64,000 nt of DNA from Marinomonas algarum (GCF_020532605.1 NZ_JAJATW010000010.1:1-64000), one strand, 5' to 3'; positions 39,153 to 49,027 are shown, counted from the first letter of the stretch. Translations and numbers: made by a program. The notes: generated by a model from the letters alone, not told the origin.

Positions 39153-40076
39153 ATGAAAAAGACTGTTGCACTGGTATTGGGAAGTGGTGCAGCCCGAGGA
39201 CACGCTCATATTGGGGTGATACAAGCGCTTGAAGAGCGTGGTTACGATATTATCAGTGTGTCTGGGTGTTCCATTGGCGCCATTATTGGAGGCCTATTTG
39301 CCGCTGGAAAATTATCGGAATATCGTCAGTGGGCCGAATCGTTAGATCGCATGAGTGTGGTGCGTTTGCTGGATATGTCCTTGCTGAATGGCGGATACGT
39401 TAAAGGTGATCGTTTTTTTGAAAAAATCCAAAGTATGATTGGTGAACCAACAATTGAGTCTTTGCCAATTGCTTACACTGCTGTAGGAGCGGATTTACTC
39501 AATCAAAAAGAGTTTTGGTTTCAGCGAGGCGATTTAATCAGCGCCATGCGTGCTTCTTCTGCCATTCCTTCTCTTATTTCTCCTGTTGCTCTGAATGGCC
39601 GCATGTATGTGGATGGTGGTGTATTGAACCCTTTGCCAATAATTCCGTCTGTGCCAGCGGGTGCAGATTATATCGTGGCGGTGGATTTAAACGGGCCTGC
39701 TCAGATTGCTAATGTGGACCTGCCAGAGGAAGACTCTGAGGCGCCTGCTTGGTGGCAAAGTGCAAAAGGCTTTTTTATGAAAGAAGATAAAGACGCATTA
39801 GCGGAGAAGGTAGAGTATTCGCCTGAGTCCTGGGGGCGTCTGCAGACAATCAATATGATGTTTGAAACGATGCAGGAATCCTTAACACAGTACAAGCTGG
39901 CGGGTTATCCGCCTGACTTACTGATTTCAGTGCCTAAGAATATTTCAGGTTTCTATGAATTCTGGCGCACTAAAGAGCTGATTGAGTTTGGTTATGATGT
40001 TGCTTTGAAGGCAATAGATGGACTGGAATCGCCTTCCGCAGCGTATTATTCTTTTCCCAAAGGGCACCAGAAGTAG
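39153..40076 (+). CDS. Patatin-like phospholipase (RssA type)
   Basis: A 307-residue lipid acyl hydrolase. The oxyanion Gly-rich motif LGSGAARGHAHIG, nucleophile Ser40 in GCSIG, and the Asp dyad in VDGGVLNPLP are intact. No signal peptide, so it is cytoplasmic or peripheral. It is close to E. coli RssA. Its stop codon is inside a small hairpin. Confidence 0.9.
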   Translation: MKKTVALVLGSGAARGHAHIGVIQALEERGYDIISVSGCSIGAIIGGLFAAGKLSEYRQWAESLDRMSVVRLLDMSLLNGGYVKGDRFFEKIQSMIGEPTIESLPIAYTAVGADLLNQKEFWFQRGDLISAMRASSAIPSLISPVALNGRMYVDGGVLNPLPIIPSVPAGADYIVAVDLNGPAQIANVDLPEEDSEAPAWWQSAKGFFMKEDKDALAEKVEYSPESWGRLQTINMMFETMQESLTQYKLAGYPPDLLISVPKNISGFYEFWRTKELIEFGYDVALKAIDGLESPSAAYYSFPKGHQK

Positions 40077-40092
40077 CCATATTGCTACTTTT
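40071..40092 (+). terminator. Short terminator overlapping the patatin stop
   Basis: AAGTAGC-CATATT-GCTACTT followed by TT. The patatin stop TAG (40074-40076) is in the 5' arm. Seven base pairs and a short T-run make it a modest terminator. Confidence 0.5.
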
Positions 40093-40136
40093 GATGCTCT
40101 TTGCCGCTCTGTTAGCGATTTTTTGTCGTAGGAAGG

Positions 40137-40739
40137 TTAGCCGATAGGGTTAACGCCAAACTCTCTAAGTTGTTGACTTAATGAGATTAAAGGAAGGCCA
40201 ATTAAGCTATTAGGGTCGTCTCCTGCCATTTTTTCAAATAAGCACACGCCCAACCCCTCGCATTTAAAACTCCCTGCACAATCCAGTGGTTTTTCTATTG
40301 CTACGTAGTGTCTAATTTCCTCGTCATTGAGTTGTCTAAAATAGACATGATATTCATTTAATGTGTAGGTGTTTTTCATTGTTTCTTGGTCTAGTACGCA
40401 CAGCCCTGTTAGGAAAGTGACATGTTGACCACTAAATTTCTGAAGCTGTTTAATCGCGTTTTGTTCTGTGTGTGGTTTGCCTAGAATATGTGAATCAAGT
40501 ACGGCAACTTGGTCAGAGGCAATGATAATGGCATCGTCTGTTTTGTGTGTTTGTCGTCTGATTTGATCAACGGCGTGTGCTTTTGCCAATGTTAAGCGTT
40601 TGACCAGTTCAATGGGAGTTTCATTGGGTAGGGCGCTTTCATCAATGTCTGGGGAAACACAGTCAAACGCCTGAAATAGTCGTGTCAGTAATGCTTTTCT
40701 GTAAGTCGAAGAAGAGCCTAGAATGATTTTTTTTGACAT
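40137..40739 (-). CDS. Maf-like nucleotide pyrophosphatase (YceF type)
   Basis: A 200-residue Maf/Ham1-fold protein with the N-terminal LGSSSTYRKALL and the central ASDQVAVLDSHILGKP. YceF proteins prefer 7-methyl-GTP among nucleoside triphosphates. It is divergent from yceD-rpmF, the same neighbourhood as E. coli yceF/yceD. Confidence 0.9.
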   Translation of the reverse strand: MSKKIILGSSSTYRKALLTRLFQAFDCVSPDIDESALPNETPIELVKRLTLAKAHAVDQIRRQTHKTDDAIIIASDQVAVLDSHILGKPHTEQNAIKQLQKFSGQHVTFLTGLCVLDQETMKNTYTLNEYHVYFRQLNDEEIRHYVAIEKPLDCAGSFKCEGLGVCLFEKMAGDDPNSLIGLPLISLSQQLREFGVNPIG

Positions 40740-40786
40740 GATTTTTGCTCAATAAAATTAACAATGACTTGATTTTACGGAATTTT

Positions 40787-40874
40787 GCGGGGAATAGCTT
40801 AAAAGCGTGAAAAAAAGACTATTCTGAGCACTTAGACTTTGACATCAGGGTCCCTTGGCAATATTATTCCCCGC
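40787..40874 (+). promoter_or_regulatory. Long-range inverted repeat in the yceD leader
   Basis: GCGGGGAATA (40787-40796) is the exact inverted complement of TATTCCCCGC (40865-40874). The right arm ends one base before the yceD ATG. No Shine-Dalgarno sequence is seen. In mRNA the pair would form a 10-bp stem that occludes the start region. An inner AGGG-T-CCCT lies in the 68-base loop. Confidence 0.5.
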
Positions 40875-40875
40875 C

Positions 40876-41397
40876 ATGTTGAATGATACGTTACCTAAAT
40901 ATTTTGACCCACGTAAATACGCTAGCCATGAGTCAGCGTTGGATGGGTGCTTGCCCCTTAATCAATTTAAGGAGCTCTGTGCTATATTAGCCTCTGATGA
41001 GGGTAATGCTTTTATTCATCTAGACTTTAGAGTTGATGAGGATAGGCGCTACATTGCTACTGGATCATTAACTGCCCAAGTACAGGTTGTTTGTCAACGT
41101 TGTATGGGGGCAGTGCCTTATGATCTGGCGTTAGATTTGTCGCTGGGATTTGTTTATGACGAAGACCATGCTAAAAATCTACCGAGCCATTACGATCCTG
41201 TTGTCATGACCGATGGTGAAGTAATTTTAGCAGATATGGTGGAGCAAGAGATTATTCTTGCCTTGCCAATTGTCGCTTATCACGAAGAAAGTGGTTGCAA
41301 CCCAACAGCTGTAAAGTATGCCTCGTCTACCGATGACGCACCGGATGACGAAAAACCGAATCCATTTAGTATATTGGCCCAATTAAAGGCCAAGTAA
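40876..41397 (+). CDS. yceD: YceD (DUF177) protein, large-subunit assembly related
   Basis: A 173-residue protein from ATG 40876, starting [20 protein letters not shown]. The conserved Cys pair VVCQRCMG (about residue 75) and the [14 protein letters not shown] region mark DUF177. It is coupled to rpmF; in bacteria and plastids this family is linked to 23S rRNA accumulation. A TTG 21 bases upstream is an alternative start but lies inside the leader stem region. Confidence 0.88.
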   Translation: MLNDTLPKYFDPRKYASHESALDGCLPLNQFKELCAILASDEGNAFIHLDFRVDEDRRYIATGSLTAQVQVVCQRCMGAVPYDLALDLSLGFVYDEDHAKNLPSHYDPVVMTDGEVILADMVEQEIILALPIVAYHEESGCNPTAVKYASSTDDAPDDEKPNPFSILAQLKAK

Positions 41398-41414
41398 AGT
41401 TAGGAGCTCCAAAA

Positions 41415-41594
41415 ATGGCAGTACAAAAAAGTAAAGTAACTCGTTCACGTCGCGGTCAGCGTCGTTCTCACGATGCTTTGACAGGACCAACACTTTCTGT
41501 AGAGAAGACAACAGGTGAACTTCACCGCCGTCACCACATTTCTGCAGACGGTTTTTATCGTGGCCGTCAAGTGATCACCCCAAAAGGTGAGTAA
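41415..41594 (+). CDS. rpmF: 50S ribosomal protein L32
   Basis: A 59-residue basic protein beginning [20 protein letters not shown] with the [14 protein letters not shown] motif of L32. A TAGGAG site precedes the ATG. The zinc cysteines of some L32 proteins are absent. It is the link between yceD and the fatty acid genes. Confidence 0.97.
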   Translation: MAVQKSKVTRSRRGQRRSHDALTGPTLSVEKTTGELHRRHHISADGFYRGRQVITPKGE

Positions 41595-41605
41595 CTAAGA
41601 TACCC

Positions 41606-42574
41606 ATGATTAGGGTAGCTTTAGACGCTATGGGCGGGGACTTAGGTCCCCGCATTGCATTTGACGGTGCAGTAGAGATTTTATCTCGCCATCAAGACGT
41701 CATCATCACAGTTTACTATTCTCCTATTTCTGACTTGGTGCTCCCTTCCTATCATGAACGCTTATTTTTAGTGGCGTGTGATGATGTAGTGAGCGGTGAT
41801 GAAGAGATTGTCCTGTCATTGTTTCGTCGTCGTAATAGCACGCTTTATCAGTCGCTTAGTGCCTTGTCTCAGAATACTGCTGAGGTGGTGGTTACTTTGG
41901 GTAATACTGGGGCAATGGTTGCGCTGGCGCGTCATATCCTTGGTGTGCTTAGGCCTAAGTTATACCCCGCTTTAATTCGTGAGTTATATTCGAACCCGTT
42001 GCGTTGTCTGGTAGATCTTGGTGCAAACGTACATTGTCCGCCTTCTATGCTTGTTGGTTTTGCTGAGCTTGGTGCATCTTATGTCGAAGCATTGGGTCGT
42101 GAAGCGCCGAAAGTAGGCTTGTTAAATGTGGGTGTAGAGAGTACAAAAGGCAGCGTGGTGATCAAAGAAACCGATCGCCTTCTATCGAGTGCGTTATGGC
42201 CGCCTTATTATGGCTATGCTGAGGGAACAGAATTATTTGAAGGGGATAAAAACGTCATTGTGTGTGATGGTATGGTTGGTAATGCGGTTTTGAAAGCGTC
42301 GGAAGGGTTGTTGTCTTTCTTAATGGGGCGTTTTAAAAGCAGTAGCACGGATAACTCTTTGTTTGAGGCTTTTTACCAAGATGAACGTAGACATGGTGCC
42401 TGTTTGGTCGGTGTGCGTGGCAACTTGGTAAAAGGCCATGGTTGCTCTGATTTCCCTGCTATGGTGGGAGCGATTGAGTACGGTATTGATATTGCGCGGG
42501 CAGATTTGTGTTCTGCTATTGAGGCGCGTCTTTGTAATAAGCCTTCAGGGCAAGATAGCGAGGAGATGAAATGA
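41606..42574 (+). CDS. plsX: Phosphate acyltransferase PlsX
   Basis: Makes acyl phosphate from acyl-ACP for the PlsY step of phospholipid synthesis. The 322 residues start IRVALDAMGGDLGPR, with GNTGAMVALAR and EGTELFEGDKNVIVCDGMVGN typical of the family. The stop overlaps fabD by four bases. In E. coli fabH comes next; here it does not. Confidence 0.95.
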   Translation: MIRVALDAMGGDLGPRIAFDGAVEILSRHQDVIITVYYSPISDLVLPSYHERLFLVACDDVVSGDEEIVLSLFRRRNSTLYQSLSALSQNTAEVVVTLGNTGAMVALARHILGVLRPKLYPALIRELYSNPLRCLVDLGANVHCPPSMLVGFAELGASYVEALGREAPKVGLLNVGVESTKGSVVIKETDRLLSSALWPPYYGYAEGTELFEGDKNVIVCDGMVGNAVLKASEGLLSFLMGRFKSSSTDNSLFEAFYQDERRHGACLVGVRGNLVKGHGCSDFPAMVGAIEYGIDIARADLCSAIEARLCNKPSGQDSEEMK

Positions 42575-43494
42575 GCACCACATTAGCGTTTGTTTTTCCA
42601 GGTCAAGGTTCTCAGCAACTGGGGATGTTGGCAGATTTAGCTGAGAAACATACCATCATTGAACAAACTTTTGCGCAAGCGTCTAAAGTGCTGGGTTATG
42701 ATTTATGGCACTTGGTTCAAAATGATGCTGACGGTTTAGGGCAAACAGATAAAACTCAACCCGCCTTGTTGACTGCCAGTGTCGCGCTTTGGCGTTTGTG
42801 GGAGCAGCAGGGTGGCGATAAGCCAGCTTATGTTGCTGGGCACAGCCTTGGTGAGTACTCTGCCTTAGTTTGTGCAGGTGTGATCACGTTCGAAGAGGCG
42901 GTTGCTTTGGTCAAGCTTCGTGGTGAATATATGCTGCAAGCCGTTCCTGCTGGTGAAGGTGCCATGGCGGCAATCATTGGTCTTGCTGATGAGAAAGTGG
43001 TTGCGGCTTGTGAGGCCGTATCTGGCGTAGTGAGTGCGGTAAATTTCAATTCACCAGGTCAGGTTGTGATTGCGGGTCATGTCGCCGCTGTTGAAGAGGC
43101 GATGGCGAACGCGAAAGAAGCCGGAGCAAAGCGCGCACTTCCGCTTCCGGTAAGCGTTCCTTCGCACTGCGAATTGATGATTCCTGCCGGTAAAAAGTTG
43201 GCTGAACAGCTGGATTCAATTCAATTTAACACGCCAACCTGTACCTTGATTCAAAATGTCAGTGCTCAGGCCGTATCCGATCCTGCCACGATTAAAGCTA
43301 ACTTGGTGGCTCAGTTGAGTGAGCCTGTGTTATGGACTCAGTCGGTTGAATTGCTTTCCTCCCTAGGTGTGACAGCAACGTTAGAGTGCGGTCCTGGAAA
43401 AGTGCTAAGCGGTCTGAATAAACGTATCGTGAAAGGCCTATCAGCTTCCTCTTTAGGTGATTTGTCAGGATTTGAAGCAGCCTTGTCTGCGTAA
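42571..43494 (+). CDS. fabD: Malonyl-CoA:ACP transacylase
   Basis: Loads malonate onto ACP. The 307 residues show FVFPGQGSQQLGML, the nucleophile Ser in GHSLGEYSALV, and the His in VPSHCELM. Translation is coupled to plsX by an ATGA overlap. Confidence 0.97.
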   Translation: MSTTLAFVFPGQGSQQLGMLADLAEKHTIIEQTFAQASKVLGYDLWHLVQNDADGLGQTDKTQPALLTASVALWRLWEQQGGDKPAYVAGHSLGEYSALVCAGVITFEEAVALVKLRGEYMLQAVPAGEGAMAAIIGLADEKVVAACEAVSGVVSAVNFNSPGQVVIAGHVAAVEEAMANAKEAGAKRALPLPVSVPSHCELMIPAGKKLAEQLDSIQFNTPTCTLIQNVSAQAVSDPATIKANLVAQLSEPVLWTQSVELLSSLGVTATLECGPGKVLSGLNKRIVKGLSASSLGDLSGFEAALSA

Positions 43495-43535
43495 TCGTCC
43501 TGTATTGTTAGTGATGAAAAATGTTGGAGACAAAC

Positions 43536-44270
43536 ATGAGTCTTAAAGGAAAGGTGGCGTTAGTCACCGGCGCAACACGCGGTATTGGTAAAGCCATTGC
43601 AACAGCGTTAGTTGAGCAGGGCGCCACTGTGATTGGTACTGCAACCAGTGAGTCTGGTGCGCAGAGTATCAGTGAATACCTTGGTGAAAACGGTAAAGGC
43701 TGGGTGCTGGATGTCTCTTCCAGTGAGTCAGTGGACGCTGTGATCAAAGAAATTACGGCTGAGTTTGGTGCACCAACGGTATTAATCAATAACGCGGGCA
43801 TTACGCGTGATAATTTAATGATGCGTATGAAGGCGGATGAGTGGGATCAGGTGATCAATACTAACTTGACGTCTGTTTTCCGTGTCACCAAAGCGTGTCT
43901 ACGTGGTATGACCAAGGCTAAGTTTGGCCGTGTGATCAGCATTAGCTCAGTTGTTGGGTCTATGGGGAATGGCGGTCAGACCAACTATTCTGCGGCTAAA
44001 GCAGGCTTAGAAGGCTTCAGTCGTTCCTTGGCTGCTGAGATCGCGTCACGTGGTATTACGGTAAATTGTGTTGCCCCTGGTTTTATTGAGACAGATATGA
44101 CGAAGGTATTGCCGGAAGAGCACAAGGCTAAATTGGTCGAAAAAGTGCCTTCTGCTCGCCTTGGTCAGCCTGAAGAAATCGCGGCTGCGGTCGCGTTTCT
44201 AGCGTCAAATGGCGCTGGATACATTACTGGTGAAACATTACATGTCAATGGCGGCATGTATATGTCGTAA
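43536..44270 (+). CDS. fabG: 3-oxoacyl-ACP reductase
   Basis: NADPH-dependent ketoreduction in fatty acid elongation. The ATG at 43536, after a GGAG site, gives 244 residues. The short-chain dehydrogenase motifs TGATRGIGKAIA, NNAGITRDNL, the catalytic Ser, and YSAAKAG are intact. An ATG 15 bases upstream is less well placed. Confidence 0.96.
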   Translation: MSLKGKVALVTGATRGIGKAIATALVEQGATVIGTATSESGAQSISEYLGENGKGWVLDVSSSESVDAVIKEITAEFGAPTVLINNAGITRDNLMMRMKADEWDQVINTNLTSVFRVTKACLRGMTKAKFGRVISISSVVGSMGNGGQTNYSAAKAGLEGFSRSLAAEIASRGITVNCVAPGFIETDMTKVLPEEHKAKLVEKVPSARLGQPEEIAAAVAFLASNGAGYITGETLHVNGGMYMS

Positions 44271-44275
44271 TTTGA

Positions 44276-44299
44276 GTTGAATTTTAGATTTAATTCAAC
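44276..44299. promoter_or_regulatory. Inverted repeat between fabG and acpP
   Basis: GTTGAATT and AATTCAAC are exact complements eight bases apart, just after the fabG stop. A TATAAT-like hexamer (44355-44360) lies 42 bases before acpP. It may be an operator for a fatty acid regulator or a weak fabG terminator. Confidence 0.35.
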
Positions 44300-44402
44300 G
44301 AAAATACGTCTCCGGTTCATGTTGAGAATCACGCCTTTTAGGTGATCGAATTTTTATAATATGCTCACACTGAGCTGTTAATAAGTAAAGTAGGAACTTC
44401 TA

Positions 44403-44636
44403 ATGAGTAGCATTGAAGAACGCGTTAAGAAAATTGTTTGTGAACAACTAGGTGTTAAAGAAGAGGATGTTGTTGCATCTGCATCTTTCGTTGATGACCT
44501 GGGCGCAGATTCCCTAGACACAGTTGAGCTAGTAATGGCTTTGGAAGAGGAATTCGATACTGAAATTCCTGACGAAGAAGCTGAAAAAATCACTACCGTA
44601 CAAGCAGCGAACGACTACATCAACGCTAACTTGTAA
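44403..44636 (+). CDS. acpP: Acyl carrier protein
   Basis: A 77-residue acidic carrier. Phosphopantetheine attaches at Ser37 in [13 protein letters not shown]. The 132-base gap before it, with a possible promoter, fits the separate strong expression known for acpP. Confidence 0.98.
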   Translation: MSSIEERVKKIVCEQLGVKEEDVVASASFVDDLGADSLDTVELVMALEEEFDTEIPDEEAEKITTVQAANDYINANL

Positions 44637-44660
44637 GATTTTAGTTTACTGAGTTTTCCG

Positions 44661-44694
44661 AAAAGCCGCTTGTATTATGTTACAGCGGCTTTTC
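44661..44694 (+). terminator. Hairpin between acpP and fabF
   Basis: A 10-bp stem AAAAGCCGCT/AGCGGCTTTT (44661-44670, 44684-44693) around 13 bases, then TCTTATTT. It probably reduces transcription into fabF, giving more acpP than fabF transcript. Confidence 0.7.
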
Positions 44695-44741
44695 TTATTT
44701 AACGGCTCTTGAGAGTTTGGGCGAATTGCTGGAGAAATCGT

Positions 44742-45983
44742 ATGTCTCGTCGTCGGGTTGTAGTCACAGGAATGGGAATGGTGACACCCCTAGGCAATAA
44801 TGTGAAAGATACCTGGGATAACATTTTGGAAGGAAAAAGTGGTGTGTCAGAAATCACTTCCTTTGATGCTAGCCAGTTTTCAACACGTTTTGCCGCACAG
44901 GTCGATGGTTTTGATGCCACTCCATATATGAGTGTCAAGGAAGCACGAAAAATGGATCTTTTTATCCAATATGGTATCGCAGCAGCGGTGCAGGCGTTGG
45001 ATGATGCTAACCTTAATGCAGATACAGCAGACTTAAGTCGTGTTGGTTGTGCGATAGGTTCGGGCATTGGTGGTTTGCCAATGATCGAGAAAAATCTAGA
45101 GCTACTGAACGAGTCCGGCCCTAAACGTATTTCTCCTTTCTTTGTGCCTGGCGCGATCATTAATATGATTTCAGGGCATGTGGCCATTCGCTTTGGCTTT
45201 AAAGGGCCGAACATCTCCATTGTGACGGCATGCACAACAGGCACTCACAATATCGGCATGGCCGGTCGAATGATTGCTTACGGTGATGCAGATGTCATGA
45301 TTGCAGGGGGGGCTGAAATGGCCATCACCCCATTAGGCATTGGTGGCTTTGGTGCAGCGCGTGCCTTGTCTACTCGCAATGACGATTATAAAACGGCTAG
45401 CCGCCCATGGGATAAGAACCGTGATGGTTTTGTGATGGGGGACGGTGCTGGCATTCTGGTGCTTGAAGAGTATGAACACGCTGTCGCCAGAGGGGCAACG
45501 ATTTATGCTGAGCTGGCAGGGTTTGGTATGAGTGATGATGCTTACCATATGACTGCGCCATCAGAAGGGGGAGAAGGTGCGATGTTAGCGATGCGTGCTG
45601 CGCTAAATGACGCCAAGCTTGCGCCTTCAACCGTCGATTATATCAATGCTCATGGCACCTCTACCCCAGCTGGAGATTTGGCAGAAACTCAAGCTGTGAA
45701 TGCGCTGATGGGTGAAGATGCATCAGACGTCGCGATCAGTTCGACCAAGTCAATGATTGGTCATCTATTAGGGGCTTCAGGGGCGGTTGAGTCCATTTTC
45801 TCAATTTTAGCGATTCGAGATCAGGTGGCGCCACCTACCATTAATCTTGAAGAGCCAAGTGACGGTTGTGATTTAAATTATGTTCCTATCACCCCTCAGA
45901 AACGCAAAATTGATGTTGTGTTAAACAACTCTTTTGGTTTTGGTGGGACAAATGGCACCTTGGTTTTCAAGAAAATATCGTAA
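44742..45983 (+). CDS. fabF: 3-oxoacyl-ACP synthase II
   Basis: Elongating KAS II. The ATG at 44742, after GGAG, gives 413 residues starting [18 protein letters not shown]. The Cys-His-His triad is in [21 protein letters not shown] and [14 protein letters not shown] 33 bases upstream is unnecessary. Confidence 0.97.
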   Translation: MSRRRVVVTGMGMVTPLGNNVKDTWDNILEGKSGVSEITSFDASQFSTRFAAQVDGFDATPYMSVKEARKMDLFIQYGIAAAVQALDDANLNADTADLSRVGCAIGSGIGGLPMIEKNLELLNESGPKRISPFFVPGAIINMISGHVAIRFGFKGPNISIVTACTTGTHNIGMAGRMIAYGDADVMIAGGAEMAITPLGIGGFGAARALSTRNDDYKTASRPWDKNRDGFVMGDGAGILVLEEYEHAVARGATIYAELAGFGMSDDAYHMTAPSEGGEGAMLAMRAALNDAKLAPSTVDYINAHGTSTPAGDLAETQAVNALMGEDASDVAISSTKSMIGHLLGASGAVESIFSILAIRDQVAPPTINLEEPSDGCDLNYVPITPQKRKIDVVLNNSFGFGGTNGTLVFKKIS

Positions 45984-45989
45984 CGGTAC

Positions 45990-46011
45990 TGGGCGGAATG
46001 CCTCCCGCCCA
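45990..46011 (+). terminator. Terminator after fabF
   Basis: TGGGCGG/CCGCCCA (45990-45996, 46005-46011), a 7-bp GC-rich stem with an eight-base loop, followed by ATTCATTTT. The T-run is interrupted, so strength is uncertain. It lies between convergent genes. Confidence 0.6.
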
Positions 46012-46024
46012 TTCATTTTCCGTG

Positions 46025-46432
46025 TTAGTGAATGGCTTGTGGTAATTCACGTAATGCCGTTAGTTCTGTTGTGATGTTGTAGGGTTGGTTTTGGCTGTCG
46101 AGTTCGTATAATCGTTCTTCAAATTGCTGATAAAGTGCAATTTCTTCATCGCCAAGAAAATGCAGGCATTCTCCGCCAACAAACCACAACAGTTCACGTT
46201 TGATTAATGGTACAAGATTGGCGTAGCAGCGTATAAAGCGCGACAAAAGGTCTTGTGCGTCGAATGTGTAATTATGATCGTTTTCTTGAATGTGTTTAAT
46301 CAAACTGTCCCATTTCTCCAAGAAGTCGAGTTCTTCTTCCGCAAGATCGGTTTGGTCAAAAGGTGCGTGTTCTGTCATTCGGCTGCGCAAGTCAGCAAAT
46401 GCGTCAAGTATGTATTGTGTGCGTGATTCCAC
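46025..46432 (-). CDS. Conserved protein of unknown function
   Basis: A 135-residue helical cytoplasmic protein. The central LIKRELLWFVGGECLHFLGDEEIALYQ region, written here in part, looks strongly conserved and resembles a pseudomonad hypothetical family (PA2799-like, from memory). No known catalytic motif. It is convergent with fabF and divergent from the ABC transporter. Confidence 0.7.
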   Translation of the reverse strand: MESRTQYILDAFADLRSRMTEHAPFDQTDLAEEELDFLEKWDSLIKHIQENDHNYTFDAQDLLSRFIRCYANLVPLIKRELLWFVGGECLHFLGDEEIALYQQFEERLYELDSQNQPYNITTELTALRELPQAIH

Positions 46433-46492
46433 GTAAAACCCTATTCAAGTTAGTCACTATTAAGTCGGCAGTGCCGTTCGAGAATTTTAATT

Positions 46493-47407
46493 ATGACATA
46501 TGCAATCGAAATTAGAGACCTTAAAAAACGCTACGATGGTGGTTTTGAGGCATTAAAAGGTGTGGATTTATGTGTAGAGAAAGGGGACTTCTTTGCGCTT
46601 TTAGGGCCAAATGGCGCAGGTAAATCCACGACTATTGGGATCTTATGCTCCCTAGTGAATAAATCGTCTGGTCAAGTGTCCATCTTTGGTACTGATATTG
46701 ATCAAGATTTTGCTAAGGCCAAAAAACACCTTGGTGTGGTGCCACAGGAGTTTAATTTTAACGTATTTGAAACGGTATTTAATGTCGTGGTGACGCAGGC
46801 GGGCTTTTATGGCATCAGCCGTTCTGTAGCCGAAGCGCGAGCGGAAAAGTATTTAAAGCAGCTTGGCCTCTGGTCTAAAAAAGACGCTCAATCACGTATG
46901 TTGTCGGGTGGGATGAAACGACGATTAATGATTGCTCGAGCCTTGATTCATGAACCAGATGTGTTGATTTTGGATGAGCCGACGGCTGGTGTAGACATTG
47001 AACTAAGACGTTCCATGTGGGAATTCATTAAAAAGCTCAATGAGCAGGGTACAACGATTATCTTAACCACGCATTATCTTGAAGAGGCAGAACAGCTTTG
47101 CCGCAATATTGCGATTATTAGTGCCGGCGAAATCGTTGAAAACACCAGCGTTAAAGCCTTGTTAAAAACATTAAATCAAGAGACCTTCATTTTAGACTTA
47201 GATAACCCTGTGCCTACTGATTGGTCGATTGAAGGGTTTAATGTCTCGATTGGTCAAGATGGTGCCTCGTTAGAAGTGGATGTCATGAAAGGCCAGTCCA
47301 TTAATCTGGTGTTTCGAGCTTTGGATGCGATGTCGATTAACGTGGTGAGTATGCGTAATAAGTCCAATCGACTCGAAGAGTTGTTCGTTAAATTAATCAA
47401 GGGCTAA
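46493..47407 (+). CDS. ABC-2 type transporter ATP-binding protein
   Basis: A 304-residue ATPase: Walker A GPNGAGKST, signature LSGGMKRRLMIARAL, Walker B ILDEPTAGVD, then a C-terminal domain of about 80 residues typical of YadG/CcmA-like drug or polysaccharide exporters. It forms a pair with the permease three bases downstream. The substrate is unknown. Confidence 0.92.
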   Translation: MTYAIEIRDLKKRYDGGFEALKGVDLCVEKGDFFALLGPNGAGKSTTIGILCSLVNKSSGQVSIFGTDIDQDFAKAKKHLGVVPQEFNFNVFETVFNVVVTQAGFYGISRSVAEARAEKYLKQLGLWSKKDAQSRMLSGGMKRRLMIARALIHEPDVLILDEPTAGVDIELRRSMWEFIKKLNEQGTTIILTTHYLEEAEQLCRNIAIISAGEIVENTSVKALLKTLNQETFILDLDNPVPTDWSIEGFNVSIGQDGASLEVDVMKGQSINLVFRALDAMSINVVSMRNKSNRLEELFVKLIKG

Positions 47408-47410
47408 AAA

Positions 47411-48184
47411 ATGAAAAACTCAGAAATCTGGATTGCCTTTTATACGATTTTGGTACGTGAAATTCGTCGTTACACACGTATTTGGCCGCAAACCTTGTTA
47501 CCCCCTGCGATTACTATGACGCTGTACTTTGCCATCTTTGGAAATCTGATTGGGGAACGTATTGGGGAAATGGGGGGCTTCAGCTACATGCAATACATCG
47601 TCCCTGGTTTGATTATGATGTCGGTGATTACCAACTCTTACTCCAATGTGTCGTCATCATTTTTTTCGGCAAAGTTTCAGCACAGTGTGCAGGAGTTATT
47701 GGTATCGCCAACGCCAAATTGGGTGATCTTGCTCGGTTATACTCTGGGCGGTGTATCTCGTGGGTTGTGTGTCGGTTTAACGGTGACTTTGCTGTCGTTA
47801 TTTTTTACGCACATGGCGCTAGAAAGTTTGTTTTTGACGATCATTGTTGTGTGTCTGACGTCGGTGATGTTCGCGCTTGGTGGTTTTGTGAACGCAATTT
47901 ACGCGCGCAGTTTTGACGATGTGTCCATTGTACCTACCTTTATTTTGACGCCACTGACGTATCTTGGTGGTGTGTTTTATTCAATTGATTTACTGCCAGA
48001 TTTTTGGCAATCCGTTTCCATGTTGAACCCCGTTTTATACATGGTAAATGCGTTTCGATATGGCGTTTTGGGTGTGTCGGACATCAATGTTTATTGGGCA
48101 TTGGTGATCGTTTGTGTCTTTATTGTGGTGTTATTCAGTTTTAGTTTGCGCTTGTTGAATCAAGGCAAAGGTATTAGAAGTTAA
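47411..48184 (+). CDS. ABC-2 type transporter permease (YadH-like)
   Basis: A 257-residue membrane protein with about six helices. The ABC-2 signature is in [18 protein letters not shown]. It pairs with the ATPase just upstream. This pair next to queF is also found in Pseudomonas as I recall. The exported substrate is unknown. Confidence 0.9.
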   Translation: MKNSEIWIAFYTILVREIRRYTRIWPQTLLPPAITMTLYFAIFGNLIGERIGEMGGFSYMQYIVPGLIMMSVITNSYSNVSSSFFSAKFQHSVQELLVSPTPNWVILLGYTLGGVSRGLCVGLTVTLLSLFFTHMALESLFLTIIVVCLTSVMFALGGFVNAIYARSFDDVSIVPTFILTPLTYLGGVFYSIDLLPDFWQSVSMLNPVLYMVNAFRYGVLGVSDINVYWALVIVCVFIVVLFSFSLRLLNQGKGIRS

Positions 48185-48194
48185 GGAAGGTTAC

Positions 48195-49010
48195 ATGGGA
48201 TTTTTACCCTTAGGTCAGCAAACAGATTATGTTTCTGAGTACGATGCAGGGCTGCTTTACCCCATTGCACGAGTCGATAAATGGTCCGAAATGGGCATTG
48301 CGTCAGAGCGTTTGCCTTTTTACGGTGAGGATATTTGGAATGCCTATGAACTCTCCTGGCTAAATGTAAAAGGTAAGCCGATTGTTGCGATTGCTGAGTT
48401 TCGTTTGCCGTGCGATTCCCCCAATATTATTGAGTCCAAATCGTTTAAGTTGTATCTGAATTCACTCAATCAAATGCGCTATGAGTCAGCTGAAGAAGTG
48501 CAAGCTTTGCTTGAGAAGGACCTTTCTGATGCCGCGGGTGCGCCGGTGACGGTAGTGCTTCGCGATGTTGATGCTATGGAAGCCTTGGTGGTTTTGACGC
48601 CCGATTATTGTATTGACGATTTGGATGTGAGTATTACAGACTATCATCCTAATGAGGCGCTGCTTGGGGTCGAAGCCGACGCTGGTGAGGTGGAAGAGCG
48701 TCTAGTGAGTCATCTCTTGAAGTCGAATTGTCCCGTGACGAATCAACCCGATTGGGGGTCTGTCATTATTGAATACAAGGGAGCCAAAATAGCGCATGAA
48801 AGCCTATTAAAATACCTTGTGTCTTTTCGAGAGCATACAGATTTTCATGAGCAATGCGTTGAGCGGATTTTTATCGATATCATGCGTCGTTGTCAGCCTA
48901 AGAGTTTGACTGTTTATGCCCGCTATGTCCGCAGGGGCGGACTGGATATCAACCCTTACCGTTCATCTGAGCCAGTCACTTTGAGTAATGACCGGTTAAC
49001 GCGCCAGTAA
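48195..49010 (+). CDS. queF: NADPH-dependent preQ0 reductase
   Basis: Reduces the preQ0 nitrile to preQ1 for queuosine in tRNA. The 271 residues are the long (YqcD, two-domain) type. The QueF motif [11 protein letters not shown] and catalytic Cys in [12 protein letters not shown] are visible, with [10 protein letters not shown] at the substrate site. It completes the step after QueC, encoded at 19.2 kb. The tandem with the ABC pair may be one transcript. Confidence 0.95.
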   Translation: MGFLPLGQQTDYVSEYDAGLLYPIARVDKWSEMGIASERLPFYGEDIWNAYELSWLNVKGKPIVAIAEFRLPCDSPNIIESKSFKLYLNSLNQMRYESAEEVQALLEKDLSDAAGAPVTVVLRDVDAMEALVVLTPDYCIDDLDVSITDYHPNEALLGVEADAGEVEERLVSHLLKSNCPVTNQPDWGSVIIEYKGAKIAHESLLKYLVSFREHTDFHEQCVERIFIDIMRRCQPKSLTVYARYVRRGGLDINPYRSSEPVTLSNDRLTRQ

Positions 49011-49027
49011 GTCATTTCAAAAGCATC

